The notes: generated by a model not told the origin, from the sequence alone. DNA of 64,000 nucleotides from Unio delphinus (GCA_029339505.1 JAQISU010000057.1:7833501-7897500); one strand, 5' to 3'; positions 1-13,209 are shown, counted from the stretch's first letter. Numbers and translations are program-made.

Positions 1-1245
1 GGAGGTATATAAAAATAACACAGAAAAGCATATTGAGGACAAGGGCTATCGCATATATGTCGCAGACGTTTATTGTATAAGTCAACGTTCAACATTTTAG
101 GAAACATTGCAACTGGTGGTTTAGGTGGAAAAGCCAAATAAGCCAAAAAGACTTATAACGGCTATTTCCGCTGGATGAATAGACTGTCATATACCATCTA
201 ATTTGCAATTTCCCAAGTTAACTTTTTCGGATTTAGGCTAGCGATAGAGGCCATATCCGTAAAAGCATAGCTGGAGACCCTACAAACAACATGCAAGTAA
301 CAAGGCGTAATCATGTAATCTTTAGCTGGTAATAAGAATGCCAAAAGTATGCTTCCTTTGTTGGGTCTTGACTTTCCTCATAATATATTTTCTTAGTTCT
401 GCAAATGCGAATTACATGAGCTATGTCATGGGTTCTAAAACTTGATTACAAAGCACGACATTGTTCTGTAGTTTCGACTGCATTTCCAACTGCAATCGCA
501 TTCTTTTTAATGCACACACAATGAAATGAAAGTGATACTGCAATGCGTCATTTTGATAATTTCAGTTGAAACAGTTCACGGTTTTCCCATTTTATGATTC
601 CAAACATTCAATAATAAATCAGAAACATGAATGCTGCTGAGTGAACACCCATCCCTCCATGCTACAATCACATGCACTTCGTGTGGAATTGACACGGCTA
701 ATAAAATCCAGTAGATAATCAGCAGAGTAGAACCGCCGGAAAGAATGAAAAAAACATACAATCCATTAATTCTAGACTAACTGGAAAAGTTGTTGTATTG
801 CTCATTCCTCCCCAATAAAAAATCTCTGGGCGGTGCCATGTGCGCATTAATAATGTTTTTGTGTATTCGTGAATCTGCGGTTGTGTATTTATTTTGGAAT
901 ACGGCGTAAATTCAATTACTTTCCTTCTACATATATTCTATATTGATATACTTATATATTATTGTTTTCGTCTAAGGCTTTGGTAGAATATAAACGTTAG
1001 TATGATAAAAATGTATTACATTGGTATGGGAAAATATGAACTCGTTTTTTACGAATCATTACTTTACTCCCAAAGGTCGTGATGTATTACTTTAATAACT
1101 CATTCATAATTTCCCCAACAAATGCAGTATCGTATACATACATACCTACATGCATGCATGCATGCATCCATCCATCCATCCATCCATGCATGCATGCATG
1201 CATACATACATACATACATACATACATACATACATACATACATAC

Positions 1246-1302
<57 letters not shown>

Positions 1303-1440
1303 ATTACAACTCAATATTTGCAAATCTAGAAAGTTTAATCCATTATTTTATGATGTTGGTAAATAGCCCCGTAATGAACATCATCCACGAAACATTTCAC
1401 ATTTCATCATTTCATCATTTCGTTCCGTTTAAAACATGAG
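1..1440. repeat. Dispersed element, copy 1 (inverted relative to 11690-13720)
   Basis: Bases about 25-524 and 1305-1440 reappear as reverse complement at about 13230-13715 and 11690-11820. Long recognisable stretches are shared, for example the part with CATGAGCTATGTCATGGGTT near 415 and the part with TTAAAACATGAG at the end. The central 525-1300 does not match: this copy has unique sequence and a compound microsatellite there, while the other copy has microsatellites and a LINE. No coding region is recognised, and I do not know the element class. Confidence 0.7.
1130..1300. repeat. Compound microsatellite (TACA/CATG/CATC, then TG)n
   Basis: Blocks of TACA, GCAT, CCAT, GCAT and TACA repeats run in near-mirror order and are followed by about 40 bases of TG. 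Open frames on both strands here are only translations of the repeat. Confidence 0.97.
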
Positions 1441-4394
1441 AAAGTTTATGATAACTGTTTGAGACCTGGTTTAGATTTTATTTGGTTGATTTGATTATGC
1501 ATATATTTTGGTTGTTTGACCCAATAAACATTTAAACGAACGATGTAGATTTTGGTTGTTTCTTATTTCTATTTTTTGTTTCACATTAAGCATCAGTCTT
1601 GTTATATATTTGTTAGGATTGGCTTTTTAGTAAAATTAATAAAATTGCAATCTTATTAATTTTTCTAAGGTGGCCTGCTTTCTTTGTATCATCCATTGCA
1701 GGCCCTATCCCCATTTCCCTGTACTGTGAGTTCCTCATCCGCTTCCTCCACTTCGACTTCTTCCTGACTTTCTTCTTCATTAGTGTTGTTGGATAGATTT
1801 TCGTCTTCAATTTCTTCAGAAGAAGTGGAGATTTCCAAGTCACTTGAAATCGTCCTTGTGTTGACGCTCTCCTTTTGCCACAGTGATATTGCCTTTTTAA
1901 CAACATTACTCGCCGCTACCATGGCAAGTGTTGTCTGTTTTGGTCTTCAAGTGCAGAAGTGATGTTAAGCCCTGACCCTAATCGATTTGTTGCACATGGT
2001 GGTGGAGTAGTTTCTTTGGTTGGTTTTATCGTCTGCTGGAATCTGTTTTCAGTAAGAGTTGTAGTTGGTGGGCTGCTAACTGGCTGTATAGATCGCTCCC
2101 TTGGTCACTGAATTTGTTTATCCCTTCTACGGAAACTCTTGGGTCTTTGTGTACTTACTTCTTCTTTCTCCCAAATTAAGAGCAGTGTTGTCCTATTCTC
2201 CTGTGCACGTACGCTCCATCCTGAAACAATGACTAGGTATAATCCTTTTATTGCATTCAGCGCTTGGGCGGGAATCAATTATTCCATCGCTAGCTCTATA
2301 GCTGTGTGTCTTCTGCTTTGGTCGCTGCGAATAATGAGTTTAGCTTAACTGACGAACGCTTGCGCTTTGTATGTGTGAAGAGAAGACGTGAAGAAAAACA
2401 TCCCCTGCCACCAAAACGTACAAGACCCACATTACTATTCATCACATGGAACGCGCCAACGTAAAAAAAAATTCACGTTTTTAACTACAATCACTAACTA
2501 CAAATAAAAACTGAGACTATTTGACAAGCTAAGGAAACGAAGTGCTTAGAGACAAACTTTAATCTTTTTGACATTAAACAAAGAAAAGAAATTCTTTTAG
2601 ACACACTTCTATTTTCGGAACGTACAGACGAACAGAAATACACAAATATTGGCAATTAGACTAGTATCTGTTCTCTAGAGTAATGGGGTAGTCCTGAAAA
2701 GGGCTGTTTTGGGGGACGGGGAGTTATGGCAATCTTTTATGTTTAAGACTGCGGCTCCGTCTTGCGGCAGACTTTCCCACAAGATAGGGTCTGCTTCTTT
2801 AGAAAGAGTATAACACTTTCGTATCCAAACAACAGTTGACAAAACCTTTGTCTGGTTCCTACCGTTGTTTCTTATGTTGTCCTCTATGCTCTCACTGCTT
2901 CTGAAGACTGTATTTCTCCATCCATTCCTATTTCTCCTTCTTAATTTGTTTTCAAGAGCACTTCTGTCAGGTTGTCAGACACTTTCAACATCCTGACATT
3001 TTCTGTCTCTTCAAGCTTGGATACTGGCTTTGCAGTATACGATGCAAATGCACGTAAGATTCGTTTAGTTTAGCTAAATTAGAAGGCATCTTCATAGGTT
3101 GAACGAGTCAACAATGGATGGAAACGCTTGGGACTCCTTCGCTTTATATGGTTTAAGCGCGGACACGTTAGAAAATATCCCTACCATTTTTGTTGGGTCG
3201 GAATACTATAGAATGTATCTTATTGTGATGGGTAGACAGAAGTAAAACAAAAATGCACAATTACAAAAGGTTTTGAAACAAAACGACCGACATATTATAC
3301 AAAAACAAAATTGTTTTATTAAACAACTGACAACCAACAATTAAAAATAAAACAAATAAACTATTTATGACAAGGTTGACAACGTGGTGAAATGAAGTTA
3401 GATTTCCACTGATTGAAGTCATTGGGCCATTGATGTACACTACATTTCATAGCTAAAGATAAAATATGACCATAAAATGGACACAAAACCATCGATATAC
3501 TTTGTCATCGTTTATATAAGATTTACCATCAAACTAAATCATAAATGTTCTAAAGAATACCCAAGATTCCGTTGATGAAAAATATACACACGCTACTGAA
3601 CACACTATGTAATCCGTGCCCCGTAATTTGACATTATTCAATCGTATTGTCTGGGCATTTCGTCTCATAAAATCGACGATGTCTTCCTAAGGTGGTAATC
3701 AATAATAATCAAAATACACCACACAACCCTCTTTATGTCTATCTTGATGACATAATAAGCATCATGGTCTTGAGGTTAACGGTAGGCAGTTCATCTTTAG
3801 CGCACACCATATCAGTGTCCGAACTGTAGTTCAAAAAGTAATAAAATTCCCAGGTGTCCATCGTTTGTTTTGTTGTTTTTTCACAGGTAAGGACAGGTCG
3901 TCAGTTGATTACTGACGTTTAGCTTGAAATCATCGGACACGTAACCGTTTCTTCCTCGTCCCCTCACTCTGAGCCATTAGAGCGTAGCTCTGATATATCT
4001 CTAGAGCAATCAATGGAGGCGATGGATGATCACGCAATATTGATACCACTGATGCAATATTCCGTCTTCCGAGATGAGATCCCTAACGTCCTCTAGATAC
4101 TCGCCCAATTTTTCTTCTTATCTCATCATCATACATTTATATCTTGTTGAAATTGTTTGGGAAAATCGTGTTGACATTCATAACAATCTTTCTTGATCAA
4201 CTCCGTAATTTATTATGTCATTTTTATAGCACAACAGGTGACTAGATGTTGTTGTTTTGGCAATCTGGACCTCTTAGTATGTCCTCCACGGCTTCTTTGT
4301 CTTCCAGGAGATTCACGATAGCCTGCCATTTCATTTTAAAAGAGTCTCCGTCATTCAATGAGAAATAAGTGTCTTCCATATTATCAAAAAGTCT
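1441..4394. other. No recognised gene
   Basis: AT-rich sequence. The only notable frame is a minus-strand open stretch at 1922-1689 rich in Glu, Ser and Asp. It has no recognised domain, and a second overlapping frame is also open, so coding is doubtful. A further short minus frame at about 4377-4245 starts MEDTYFSLNDG and lies directly after the capsid-like relic. It could belong to the same degraded element, but I do not recognise it. Confidence 0.4.
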
Positions 4395-5144
4395 AGAATG
4401 ACTTCTCTTAAACGGTTAATTTCTATCGTCTTAATGAATTCGGGACACTAGATGGGGTAGTGCTTCTGCAAACCGAAGTTCGACACGCACTTGTCCAGAT
4501 GTTATAGAGTGGGAATGTCCTCGTCGCTGCCTTTGTCTGGAGTTAAATCAAAAGCCTGCAAAGCGTAACCTCCTACATACTCTTCGTACGGAATGCTGTA
4601 ACTGGAGTTTTTCCATAATTTTCGTAAATAGACAAGCACGACCTCAAGTAATTCTTTTTTGGCAAAGTTATTGTCGAAAGGTCTGGTAGACAAAGTATTG
4701 CCATCGCGACTGACTTCGATTTTGGAAACTGTAGTGCTTAAAATTAAAAGGCGTTTGATCGTGGGCTACATTGCTAATGATGCCAAGAAACGAACATTTG
4801 TGTTGCTGTCCTTGGAACAGATGATCTTCAATCTTGGATTAGAGTCCAGAGGCAATAGTGAAAGTTACCACTTCCACGCGTCGTATCGGATGCTTGGAAG
4901 TCGCTCTGCTCAAAGTGTGACTGATGTCGTTTCCCACTTTATATGACTCTTCCACACGACGCACATTAAGTCTGCCTTCTTGGATGATGGTTTCGTACTC
5001 TTTGACATAAGCCATAAAATGGAAAACGTTACTTCTGCGATTCAATCTCAGGTGGGTATCCACTCTGTTCAGCAAATAATTGTGCTGCAAACACATGTCC
5101 GAAGGCAAGCGAACCATCAGTTCCGAACTACGTTCTTGCATCAC
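4395..5144 (-). pseudogene. Degraded Maverick/Polinton (adintovirus-like) capsid protein relic, C-terminal part
   Basis: Several minus-strand frames together look like the C-terminal half of a capsid-type protein family found in Maverick/Polinton elements and related proteins annotated F54H12.2-like. Seen in order: RLNRRSNVFHFMA and HPIRRVEVVTFTIASG in the first frame (5144-4840), an in-frame TAA at 4839, PFNFKHYSF in the same frame downstream, then a shift into a frame with GGYALQAFDLTPD (4693-4502), then QVRVELRFAEALP in another frame. The nonsense codon and at least two frameshifts make it non-functional. The N-terminal part is absent, because stop-rich sequence lies upstream. No polymerase, integrase, ATPase or terminal inverted repeat was recognised nearby. 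Family assignment rests on remembered resemblance; the breaks are seen directly. Confidence 0.5.
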
Positions 5145-5149
5145 AAAAT

Positions 5150-6200
5150 ACCTTAATTAAATATTTACCCGCGAATAACTCACTAAATAATTAACCACAA
5201 TTATGTTGCCTCAATAACTATGTAATCTAGTTAAGACAGTAAATCATATAGTGGAGAAATAATTAAAAAATACACCCATGATATCAACATGCTTAAAACC
5301 GGGCGTGCCCATTTACTCTAATATTTAAATTAATTTGAAAGTTTGGTTTCTGTAGTCACTAAATGAAGTGGTGTTGAGGGGGGGGGGATACACTCGAAAA
5401 ATGATTTGGTGGTTTACCTCCACTTAGCCGATTTCAACGCTAAATGGGAAACAGTGGTTCGCACCTTTAATGAATGTCTTAACTCTTTGAGAACCGTGTA
5501 ACAATTTGCGAACTGGAGAGTACAACAATCAGATTATCTACTTAGAAATGGTTGATTAAATGTCCTTTTGGTTTCTACAGCTGGTGGATGACGGACACAA
5601 ATTACATGCTACCGCGTCTTTTTAGTTATACTCTTTGAAAACATTTATCAAACCAAAGCGAGCCAGATACATTTGGAATTGACGCTTTGTAACATATTGA
5701 GAATAAGAACGGAACATATCCGTCTCCGAATGAATAACTAGTTTGTTACAAACCGCAATGAAGGCACAAACACCCCACCACCCAAACAGAAACAAAAAAA
5801 ATTACAAACTAACAAGGAAACACGCACACACATCTGAAAATACAAATCGCATATCAAGATCAAAAGCGTACAAAATACATGTACTAATATTTACAGTAAT
5901 AATAAACCAAAATTACAAAGCTGGTCTTACAATTCCAATACTATAATTGATAATTTTAGTTTATGATTCCAGATATTATAGCAAACAATAAATCATGATG
6001 ATAAGCAATAAATTTAACATATAATACATAATTCACTAATAATACATTGAAATTGAATTGACATAATTATTCCTGACGTGTTGTATTTACTTGCATAGCA
6101 TTTACCATATAACAGTATTTCCAATCCGTGTAACATAATAAGATATTAGATAAATATGAATATGTAATAATGAAACAGTAATAAATTAATCACTTGTTAA
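5150..6200. other. No recognised gene
   Basis: AT-rich sequence. A short G run lies at about 5380. No supported coding region. Confidence 0.6.
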
Positions 6201-6202
6201 TG

Positions 6203-6235
6203 CCCCCCCCCCCCCCCCCCCACACACACACACAT
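6203..6235. repeat. Poly-C run followed by (CA)n
   Basis: About 18 consecutive C bases run into seven CA units. Confidence 0.95.
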
Positions 6236-6450
6236 CTATACTAGGTAGATGGCGTAGATCTCTCGAAACTCATACGCTCCATTCTTTGTTCTTAACTTAG
6301 AATTAGGTCAAAACATAGTGCCAGGTGCGTAATGTGGTGACACAGGAACCCGCTCGTCTATTATTCCTTCAAACCATTGTATTGCAAATATCTCTTCTTG
6401 TAAATTTCCTTTGTGATTCCAAAGGGTATTAAATACATTTCTGAAGGTTT
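6236..6450. repeat. Dispersed repeat, direct copy of 21668-21870
   Basis: Shares the stretch around CATAGTGCCAGGTGCGTAATG and CCCGCTCGTCTATTATT with 21668-21870 in the same orientation. Both copies start with a GATGGCGTA segment and end near TTTTGGAAGGT or TCTGAAGGT. Non-coding, class unknown. Confidence 0.7.
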
Positions 6451-6711
6451 TATGTTATGTTATTCTTTCAAAATTATCTCAGAATTGGAATTTAGAGAAT
6501 TTTACTTAAAGATCTGTGTGTACACAGCGATATAACGCTACATCAAATGCAGGAAGTTTATATTCGGAAATTCACCTTCAGCCATATTATACCAACTCTA
6601 TATAGTACACTCACAGATGACCGCATAGAGTACATACATCGAATATGCACAAAGTGACACGTGTAAAAGACATTTATATTGTGACAAAGAGAAGAAACAT
6701 AACAAAGAAGA

Positions 6712-6713
<2 letters not shown>

Positions 6714-6762
<49 letters not shown>
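6714..6762. repeat. (GA)n microsatellite
   Basis: About 24 GA units followed by a G run. Confidence 0.97.
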
Positions 6763-6766
<4 letters not shown>

Positions 6767-8180
6767 GGGGATCCAAAGAAAATATAACATTCAATGTTTG
6801 TTCCTTAAGCTAGCATTTAATACAGAAAAATTAATAATTGGTAACAAAGTTCACTCAACCTTTTCAGCGTAATAAAAATGCTATTCATGATTATGTTTTA
6901 CAAGACAAATTAATATGTTTGTCAATAACGCATATCTACTTGCCTGCCGTTATAATTGGATTTTAATAAAAGAAAAATAGGCTGGGGTGAATGCTGACCT
7001 TAGTCAAATCTCTATTTATAGACGCTTAATAGAATAAGAGGGGAGCATGAACACTTTGTAAAATGCCCTTTTTTGGTTGATCATTTTAGTTCATCTGAAT
7101 TTTTCTCTATCTAACACGTGTATAAAAAAAGCAACATGCTGCTTCATTATCCGACGTCCTGTTTACATCCTAGATGAAAACCCAGCCTTGATTGAAAATA
7201 AACAGCCAAATTACAAGACATAACCAAATTAAACATTTTTTAAGAACAATTAAATATGACTCCTTTCCCACAATGAATGTCGCGAAAAAAAAGTTAAAAC
7301 TTATAGGCACTCTATCAGTATAACCATCCTTTTCAATTGTTTAACTTTTATTTGACACGTCAGTTTTCTAGTTGCAAACGAAGAGTCTGTACTAAATATA
7401 ATCAAACCGCATCGCTTACAACTACTATCACAGAACTATTCAAACATCCCTACCGCTACGACCAGACAGTTATATCCTGTATCAATCCAGGGATTTCACT
7501 TTACCGAGCGATATCAAACCCTGGCGAGATTCTGCTAGATGTCATATGTTTCCCCTAATTCCAAAGACTTTTACACTTCTGTCGAAAATTATAGAGCCCA
7601 ACGTGTCGATTTTATTAATAATTTCAGTCTTGTTAAAACACGTTCACAGATCCTACAATTTTCAAATTGTTTATTAACCGCACATCTACGTTGTTTTTCT
7701 TCATTAACCTTCCGTGCTGTCAGCATTTCATGCCGTAAAACTATACAAGTTCCCCTGATACAGGGATTATTCTTACTGTGCCAACTTACGCCGGACAAAA
7801 AATGGTTTTAAGTCACATTTTGCCTGTATAACTGTATCACATTTGCCACCATGGCAACATAAATGGTGCCTACTGACCGTTTTAAAATTTCATTGTGTGA
7901 ATTGATCGTGTGACTCCAGGTGTAGTATTTAAAGTTGGAGACTGCTAAATTACACCGTGGAATAAGCGAAAAGGGACTGTTCCGTCGTCAGCAGATACTC
8001 TGACCTGAATTCATTAAATGTAAACTATGGCATCATAGAAACTCCCATAAATTTCTCTCCCTGGCGTTGGCTCCTAATAATTGGCTAATTAATTCGGGCA
8101 GAGGAATAAATTTCCAGCACCGATTTCCCATAAAGAAACAAGTAATCAGACAAATCTAAGAATTCCTTAAAAGAAATGCA
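6763..8180. other. No recognised gene
   Basis: Overlapping open frames occur at 7337-7558 and 7539-7811 on the plus strand and 7589-7798 on the minus strand. None has a recognised motif. AT-rich intergenic sequence. Confidence 0.55.
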
Positions 8181-8186
8181 CATGCT

Positions 8187-8188
<2 letters not shown>

Positions 8189-8271
<83 letters not shown>
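8189..8271. repeat. (AT)n microsatellite
   Basis: About 41 AT units without interruption. Confidence 0.98.
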
Positions 8272-8274
<3 letters not shown>

Positions 8275-8349
8275 GTTTGGTTCTCCATTAATGAAATCTA
8301 ATGTTAATGACGAAAATATCTTATTTTAATATTGTTCTTAAATATATAT

Positions 8350-9000
8350 TCATTAGTGCAAACTGCGTAATGCATTGCTAAATTTGTTTCAATATCAGTA
8401 CCTATTAACAGTGTCATTTCAACTTTTGGCATCCGTCAGGTAATGTAATCAATGTTAAAAGTACCTGCATATATTCTATCTGCTCTTGCATTATATTGTA
8501 TAGGATTTTTTGTGTCTGAAATTATGGAATGTTTGAAACCACGAAATATCGTATTAGATTCCAATATACTTCAAACTAACTAATGGCAGAACGATGGACT
8601 CTTGTTTATTTAAAGTCATTAGTAACTTTCGTTTTCCAAAGTCATTGGTATAAAAAAGTGTTTATACCTATAATTTGGCACTTCTAGCATTTACTGATGT
8701 AATTGAATCTTTGTTTGGCACTGTTACAAGTGATTTGAAATCTGTTAAATGTTTGAACCTTTTGAAAACAATAGTTTAGGGGGAGGGGTGTATTTGTTTC
8801 CCACGTCGTGTAGCCACTCAGATCAAACAAATCCTATTAATGTACTAGGGTGAGATGGATATAGGGAATTTTGATAAAACATATTTGCATTCCACCAGAT
8901 CTTTAGCACAATGACAAGGACTCCGTTGATTGCTGATTATTATCTAATGATATAGCAGAATTCACAGCCAGCTTTGATGTGGACTCCTTTTGTAACCTAG
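8350..9000. repeat. Diverged copy of a dispersed non-coding element
   Basis: Resembles parts of 9420-9600 (GCATTGCTAAATTTGTTTCAA) and 10840-10990 (GACTCC followed by ATTGATTATT and CCTTTTGTAACCTAG) in the same orientation. It looks like an older, partly deleted relative of the element described at 8990-11100. Confidence 0.5.
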
Positions 9001-9605
9001 ATAACATCAAATTGAAATATGAGGTTTCTCAACAATCTACATTGAAATATGGGATGTCTTTCATCACTCTAACTCACATCAAATAGACATAGGTGGTCAT
9101 ATGGATCCAAATTAGCAGCTGTGTATGTGCGACAGTATGTAAGACATTTTGAAACATCATATATGCTTTTTGATAATCTCTATTTAATTCAATAAAATTG
9201 CATTGAGTTGTTGAAAACTATTAGTTCTAACAGACAATGTTTAAGATTTGCCTTGTTTTATTTTGGTTATTACTTCATATATAACAACACACTTGAAAAC
9301 AATAAAACATGTATTGGTCATTGTTCAGATGCAATACTCCGTGTTTGTCTTCATGCTGGATGAATAATATTGGCGTATATTGTGCGCCATCTACTTTAAT
9401 TAGTTCACACTACATGTATTTGGCATTGCTAAATTTATTTCAATATCATTTGCTATTGACAGAGACAATTCAAATTTTGGTCTCCATCAGATAATTCGTT
9501 AAATGACCTGCAGTTATTATTTCTGCCTGCTCTCGTAATGTATTGCAGAGGAGGATTTATTTTGAAAATTATGGAGTGTTCGACACCACTGAATACATTA
9601 TTTAT

Positions 9606-9828
9606 ATGTATCTATCTATCTATCCCTATGTCTTGTCGACCGTTGGGGCTCCACTGATGACCTGACAACCAGCTTCCTCCATTCCAATCTGTTCTCTGCT
9701 ACTCTCACTGTGTCACTCAGCTTCAGACCTATCCACTCTGAGATGTTATCCTCCCATCTTTTCCTCTGTCTTCCTCTCCTTCGCCCTCCCTGTACACTAC
9801 CTTGCATGATTGTCACGATATCCATAAA
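9606..9828 (-). mobile_element. LINE (RTE-like) 3' fragment, C-terminal coding end
   Basis: The minus strand encodes a basic, Trp-rich tail with GGRRRGRQRKRWEDNI and WRKLVVRSS, followed by a stop. This pattern is common at the C-terminus of RTE-type and similar non-LTR reverse transcriptases in invertebrates. A short TATC tetranucleotide run (9607-9624) directly follows and fits the short-repeat 3' tail of such elements. The inverted sister copy at 22-23.7 kb lacks this segment, so it is an insertion. Only about 65 codons remain, with no polymerase domain. Confidence 0.75.
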
Positions 9829-9971
9829 AATAAATGGATTATGTTAGAAAGAAGTATTTATGTCATGACATTCACCAAAAATACAAGATAATGGGAAAAG
9901 ATTGAAACCTATATATCTCCAGTCATGAGTAGCTGCCATCTTGCAAACCGAGTGGTACAAGTAGTTTTATA

Positions 9972-9985
9972 TTATATACATGTAT
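9972..9985. repeat. SINE target-site duplication, left copy
   Basis: TTATATACATGTAT is repeated exactly at 10306-10319, on the other side of the SINE. Confidence 0.85.
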
Positions 9986-10305
9986 GTTTGTTTGTTTGAT
10001 TAGGATTTTTAACGTAGCTTTAACAATTTTTCAGTCATATCGCTACGATGTCTGCAGTGAGGCAGTTTATAGTGATGTCTAGCACTGAGACATCATGCCG
10101 CAGACATGTAGCATGATGTCTCACCCAGTCACATTATCCTGACACCAGACCGACCAGTCCTAACACTAACCTCTTAATGCTGAGCGTCAAGCGAGGCAGC
10201 TGTTATTACCATTTTTGTAAGTCTTTGGTATGACTCGGCCGTGGATCGAACCGACGACCTCCCGCTTCCGGGGCGGACGCTCTAACCACTAGGCCACCGG
10301 AGCGG
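9986..10305 (-). mobile_element. tRNA-derived SINE (family 1), full-length copy
   Basis: Read on the minus strand, the element starts at 10305 with a tRNA-like head holding an A box (TGGCCTAGTGGTTAGAGCG) and a B box (GGTTCGATCC). A central body includes a conserved stretch around TGTCAGGATAATGTGACTGG, and the 3' tail is CAAA-type at 9986-10000. An exact 14-bp duplication flanks it. The sister repeat copy at about 22930 shows the empty site. Relatives lie at 28857-29066 and 58440-58680. A RNA polymerase III promoter is implied by the boxes; activity is unknown. Confidence 0.92.
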
Positions 10306-10319
10306 TTATATACATGTAT
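10306..10319. repeat. SINE target-site duplication, right copy
   Basis: Exact match to 9972-9985. Confidence 0.85.
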
Positions 10320-11408
10320 ATAAGGCATTTATGTCATGTCATCTTGTAAAAGGATCTCCGTTTGCTTCTATTACATCTAACAGAAGATCGGTTCAGTGTT
10401 TAAATATTTTATAACAAAACCAGGAATTCTTAAGCTAAGATATGTTTTTTGCTGTAGAGTCTGCATAACTGTTTGACCATAATGGCGAGAAGCGCGAATG
10501 TTAGCGGTGCCCCTCTGCAATGTTCTTTATTGGTGTCCGTACTTTACCACAAATAACAGTTTATATCGCATTTGACAGATTCCATCTTACTTCCTCGTTG
10601 CTGATTTTAAAATAAGCTTTGTGGAAAAAATTAACATGACACTAATGTGAGGAAAGATAGTATGACATTTTCAAATGCAAAATTAAGTTTCTGACGACGC
10701 TCACATTAGCATGCCGCCGGGATTGGAGGGTGTGTGAGGTTGGAATGCTCATCCCCATCACGCCGCCACTGATTTGATACTAGTGCAATTATGGTACTAG
10801 CGTGTGGCAGGTATAAGGAAAACACGTGATTATCCATCAGAAATCGGAAACTATGAAGAAGACTCCTTGAATTATTGATTATTGATAAAAGATATATTAT
10901 CATTCACAGAAAACTTTGCAATGGTACCCCTTTGTAATCTAGGCAAATTTGAAAGCAACCATTAGTGTTACTAATTGGATATCTTCATGCATCGCTTATA
11001 ATAACGATCATCGTTATTTTTATTGTATTACTTTATTAAATTACTACCACGCACAAGGTATTGAAACGTCACAAACGTCCTAAGAGAAGGTTCGTATAAA
11101 AAATATTACAATATGATAAGACAATATGGCAAGACATCATTCATATAATTTATATAAATAACATAATATAAATATAATTTTTTCACTGACCGTCAATAAA
11201 CACAGATATCAATATAACTAGGAAATTTTATTTTATTTTAGGCGATTACGTAATCGAGCGATTAGTATGGCTGCGTCCCGTTAATCATTTAACTCTGGTT
11301 CATTTTGAAAATGACATCTTTTGGAAAGTACTTCACTTTCCAAAAATGGTTGTATTATAAAGGTTTGACCACTACAATAAACAGCTAAGCAAAATATCAT
11401 GTTTGCTT

Positions 11409-11448
11409 TAAGGTCTAGATGATGATGATGATGATGATGATGATGATA
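11409..11448. repeat. (GAT)n microsatellite
   Basis: About 12 GAT units. Confidence 0.95.
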
Positions 11449-11825
11449 TATTTGCATATTTACGGGCCTCTTAAAACATCCAAAGAGTCTACGTTGCGCA
11501 AGATTAGCCATACAATATAAAGGAAAATGATAAAGTGAATTGAAGAACATGAAAAATTAGATTACTTTGTTATTGTATATGCATCTATTATGACAAGACT
11601 GATGTTAAAAAAAGAAATTAGGTCAGACAAAAACATATATATGCAGAATCAACCAAATAGAAATAACCCGGGTCTCACACAGTTATTATAAACATGCTCA
11701 TGTTTTAAACGGAAAGAAATGATGAAATGAGAAATGCTTCGTGGACGATGTTCATTACGGTGCTATTTACCAACATAAAATAATGGATTAAACGTTCTAG
11801 ATTTACAAATATTGAGTATTAATAT

Positions 11826-12155
<330 letters not shown>

Positions 12156-13066
12156 AATAATAATAATGAGGACTTTGTATAGCGCCTAATCTTACGAAGC
12201 TCTAAGCGCTTTACACCATCAATAATGATATGACTACACTACAGAACAACAAATGACAAAAACAATGAAATTGGAAAACATAAAAACATGCTGAACACAT
12301 ATAAGATACAAAACATGATTAGGTCGCTAAGTTTGTCCCTGCAGTCGAGACAGGTGAGTCTTAAGAGCACTCTTAAAAGGGACCACTGTGTCTTTGTGTC
12401 TAATTTCAATGGGCAATTCGTTCCACGTCGCCGGGCCCTGGTGTGCAAACAAACGTTGTCCATATGACTTTGTTTTCACCTTGGGAACAATGAGTATACT
12501 ATTATCAGAAGAGGAGCGTAAGGATCTAGCTGATGTATACACATGGGTGAGGCTGGATAGGCATGTTGGATTGGAGTCTGTTATTGAAACATAGCACAGA
12601 GAACAAATTGTGTATATGATTCTGTATCGAACTGAGAGCCAATGTAGGGTACAGAGCAGTGGTGAGGTGTGTTCTGATCAAGGTACTCTAAAGATGATCC
12701 GTGCAGCTGTGTTTTGAACTTTTTGAAGTTTCTGAAGTAAATATTGTGACGAACCAGACAAAATTGAGTTAGAATAGTCCAGTCTTGTAAGTACTAATGA
12801 ACACACACTTGTTTTAGAGGCATCATCTGAATAATTTTTACGAATAGAACTGATGCGTCTCAATTCAAGATATGCAGCCTTGCATATGTTCATGATATGT
12901 TGGTGCAATGTGAGAGTACTGTCTAGAGTAACGCCTAGATTCCGTACTGACTGTGAGAATTTAATATTGGTGTTGCTGATATTTATTGTCTGAGGTAAAG
13001 GATGTGAATGAGAAAGTCTTTGTGTTGTGATCAGAATAGCCTCAGTTTTATCATCATTCATCTGCA
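12156..13066 (-). mobile_element. 5'-truncated LINE: end of reverse-transcriptase ORF and 3' tail
   Basis: The minus strand encodes the C-terminal part of a non-LTR reverse transcriptase: an opening with DDKTEAILI, then VRNLGVTLDSTLTLHQHI, LVLTRLDYSNSILSG and LQKLQKVQNTAARIIF (13066-12680). After a frame change comes SYGQRLFAHQGPATWNELP (12542-12327). This order is typical of L2/CR1/jockey-type elements. The 3' end reads toward an AGCGCTTAGAGCTTCG segment and finishes in (ATT)n at about 12160-12170, a usual LINE tail. The 5' end stops in the tetranucleotide repeat at about 13066, consistent with 5' truncation. Frameshifts show it is dead. Confidence 0.85.
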
Positions 13067-13172
13067 ACATACATACATACATACATACATACATACATAC
13101 ATACATACATACATACATACATACATACATACATACATACATACATACATACGTACGTACGTATGTATCTAT

Positions 13173-13207
<35 letters not shown>
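13066..13207. repeat. (CATA)n then (CA)n microsatellite
   Basis: About 21 CATA units, a short GTAC block, then about 17 CA units. Confidence 0.97.

Positions 13208-13209
<2 letters not shown>

Larger units (their letters stand above)
8990..11100. repeat. Dispersed element copy, inverted relative to 21960-23700
   Basis: The segments 8990-9600, 9830-9970 and 10320-11100 match, in order, the reverse complement of 23700-21960. This copy has two insertions the other lacks: a LINE fragment at 9606-9828 and a SINE at 9986-10305. No coding frame is shared, and the class is unknown. Confidence 0.75.

Noticed and set aside
1689..1922. Acidic minus-strand ORF as a gene
   Set aside because: Low complexity, no recognised domain, and an overlapping frame is equally open.
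7337..7811. Overlapping plus-strand ORFs as a gene
   Set aside because: No motif, two frames overlap, and the reverse strand is open as well; no splice signals tie them to neighbours.
10240..10305. tRNA gene
   Set aside because: A and B boxes are present but the cloverleaf is imperfect and it is the head of a SINE with a tail and target duplication. The same applies to 56327-56402 and 58190-58262.
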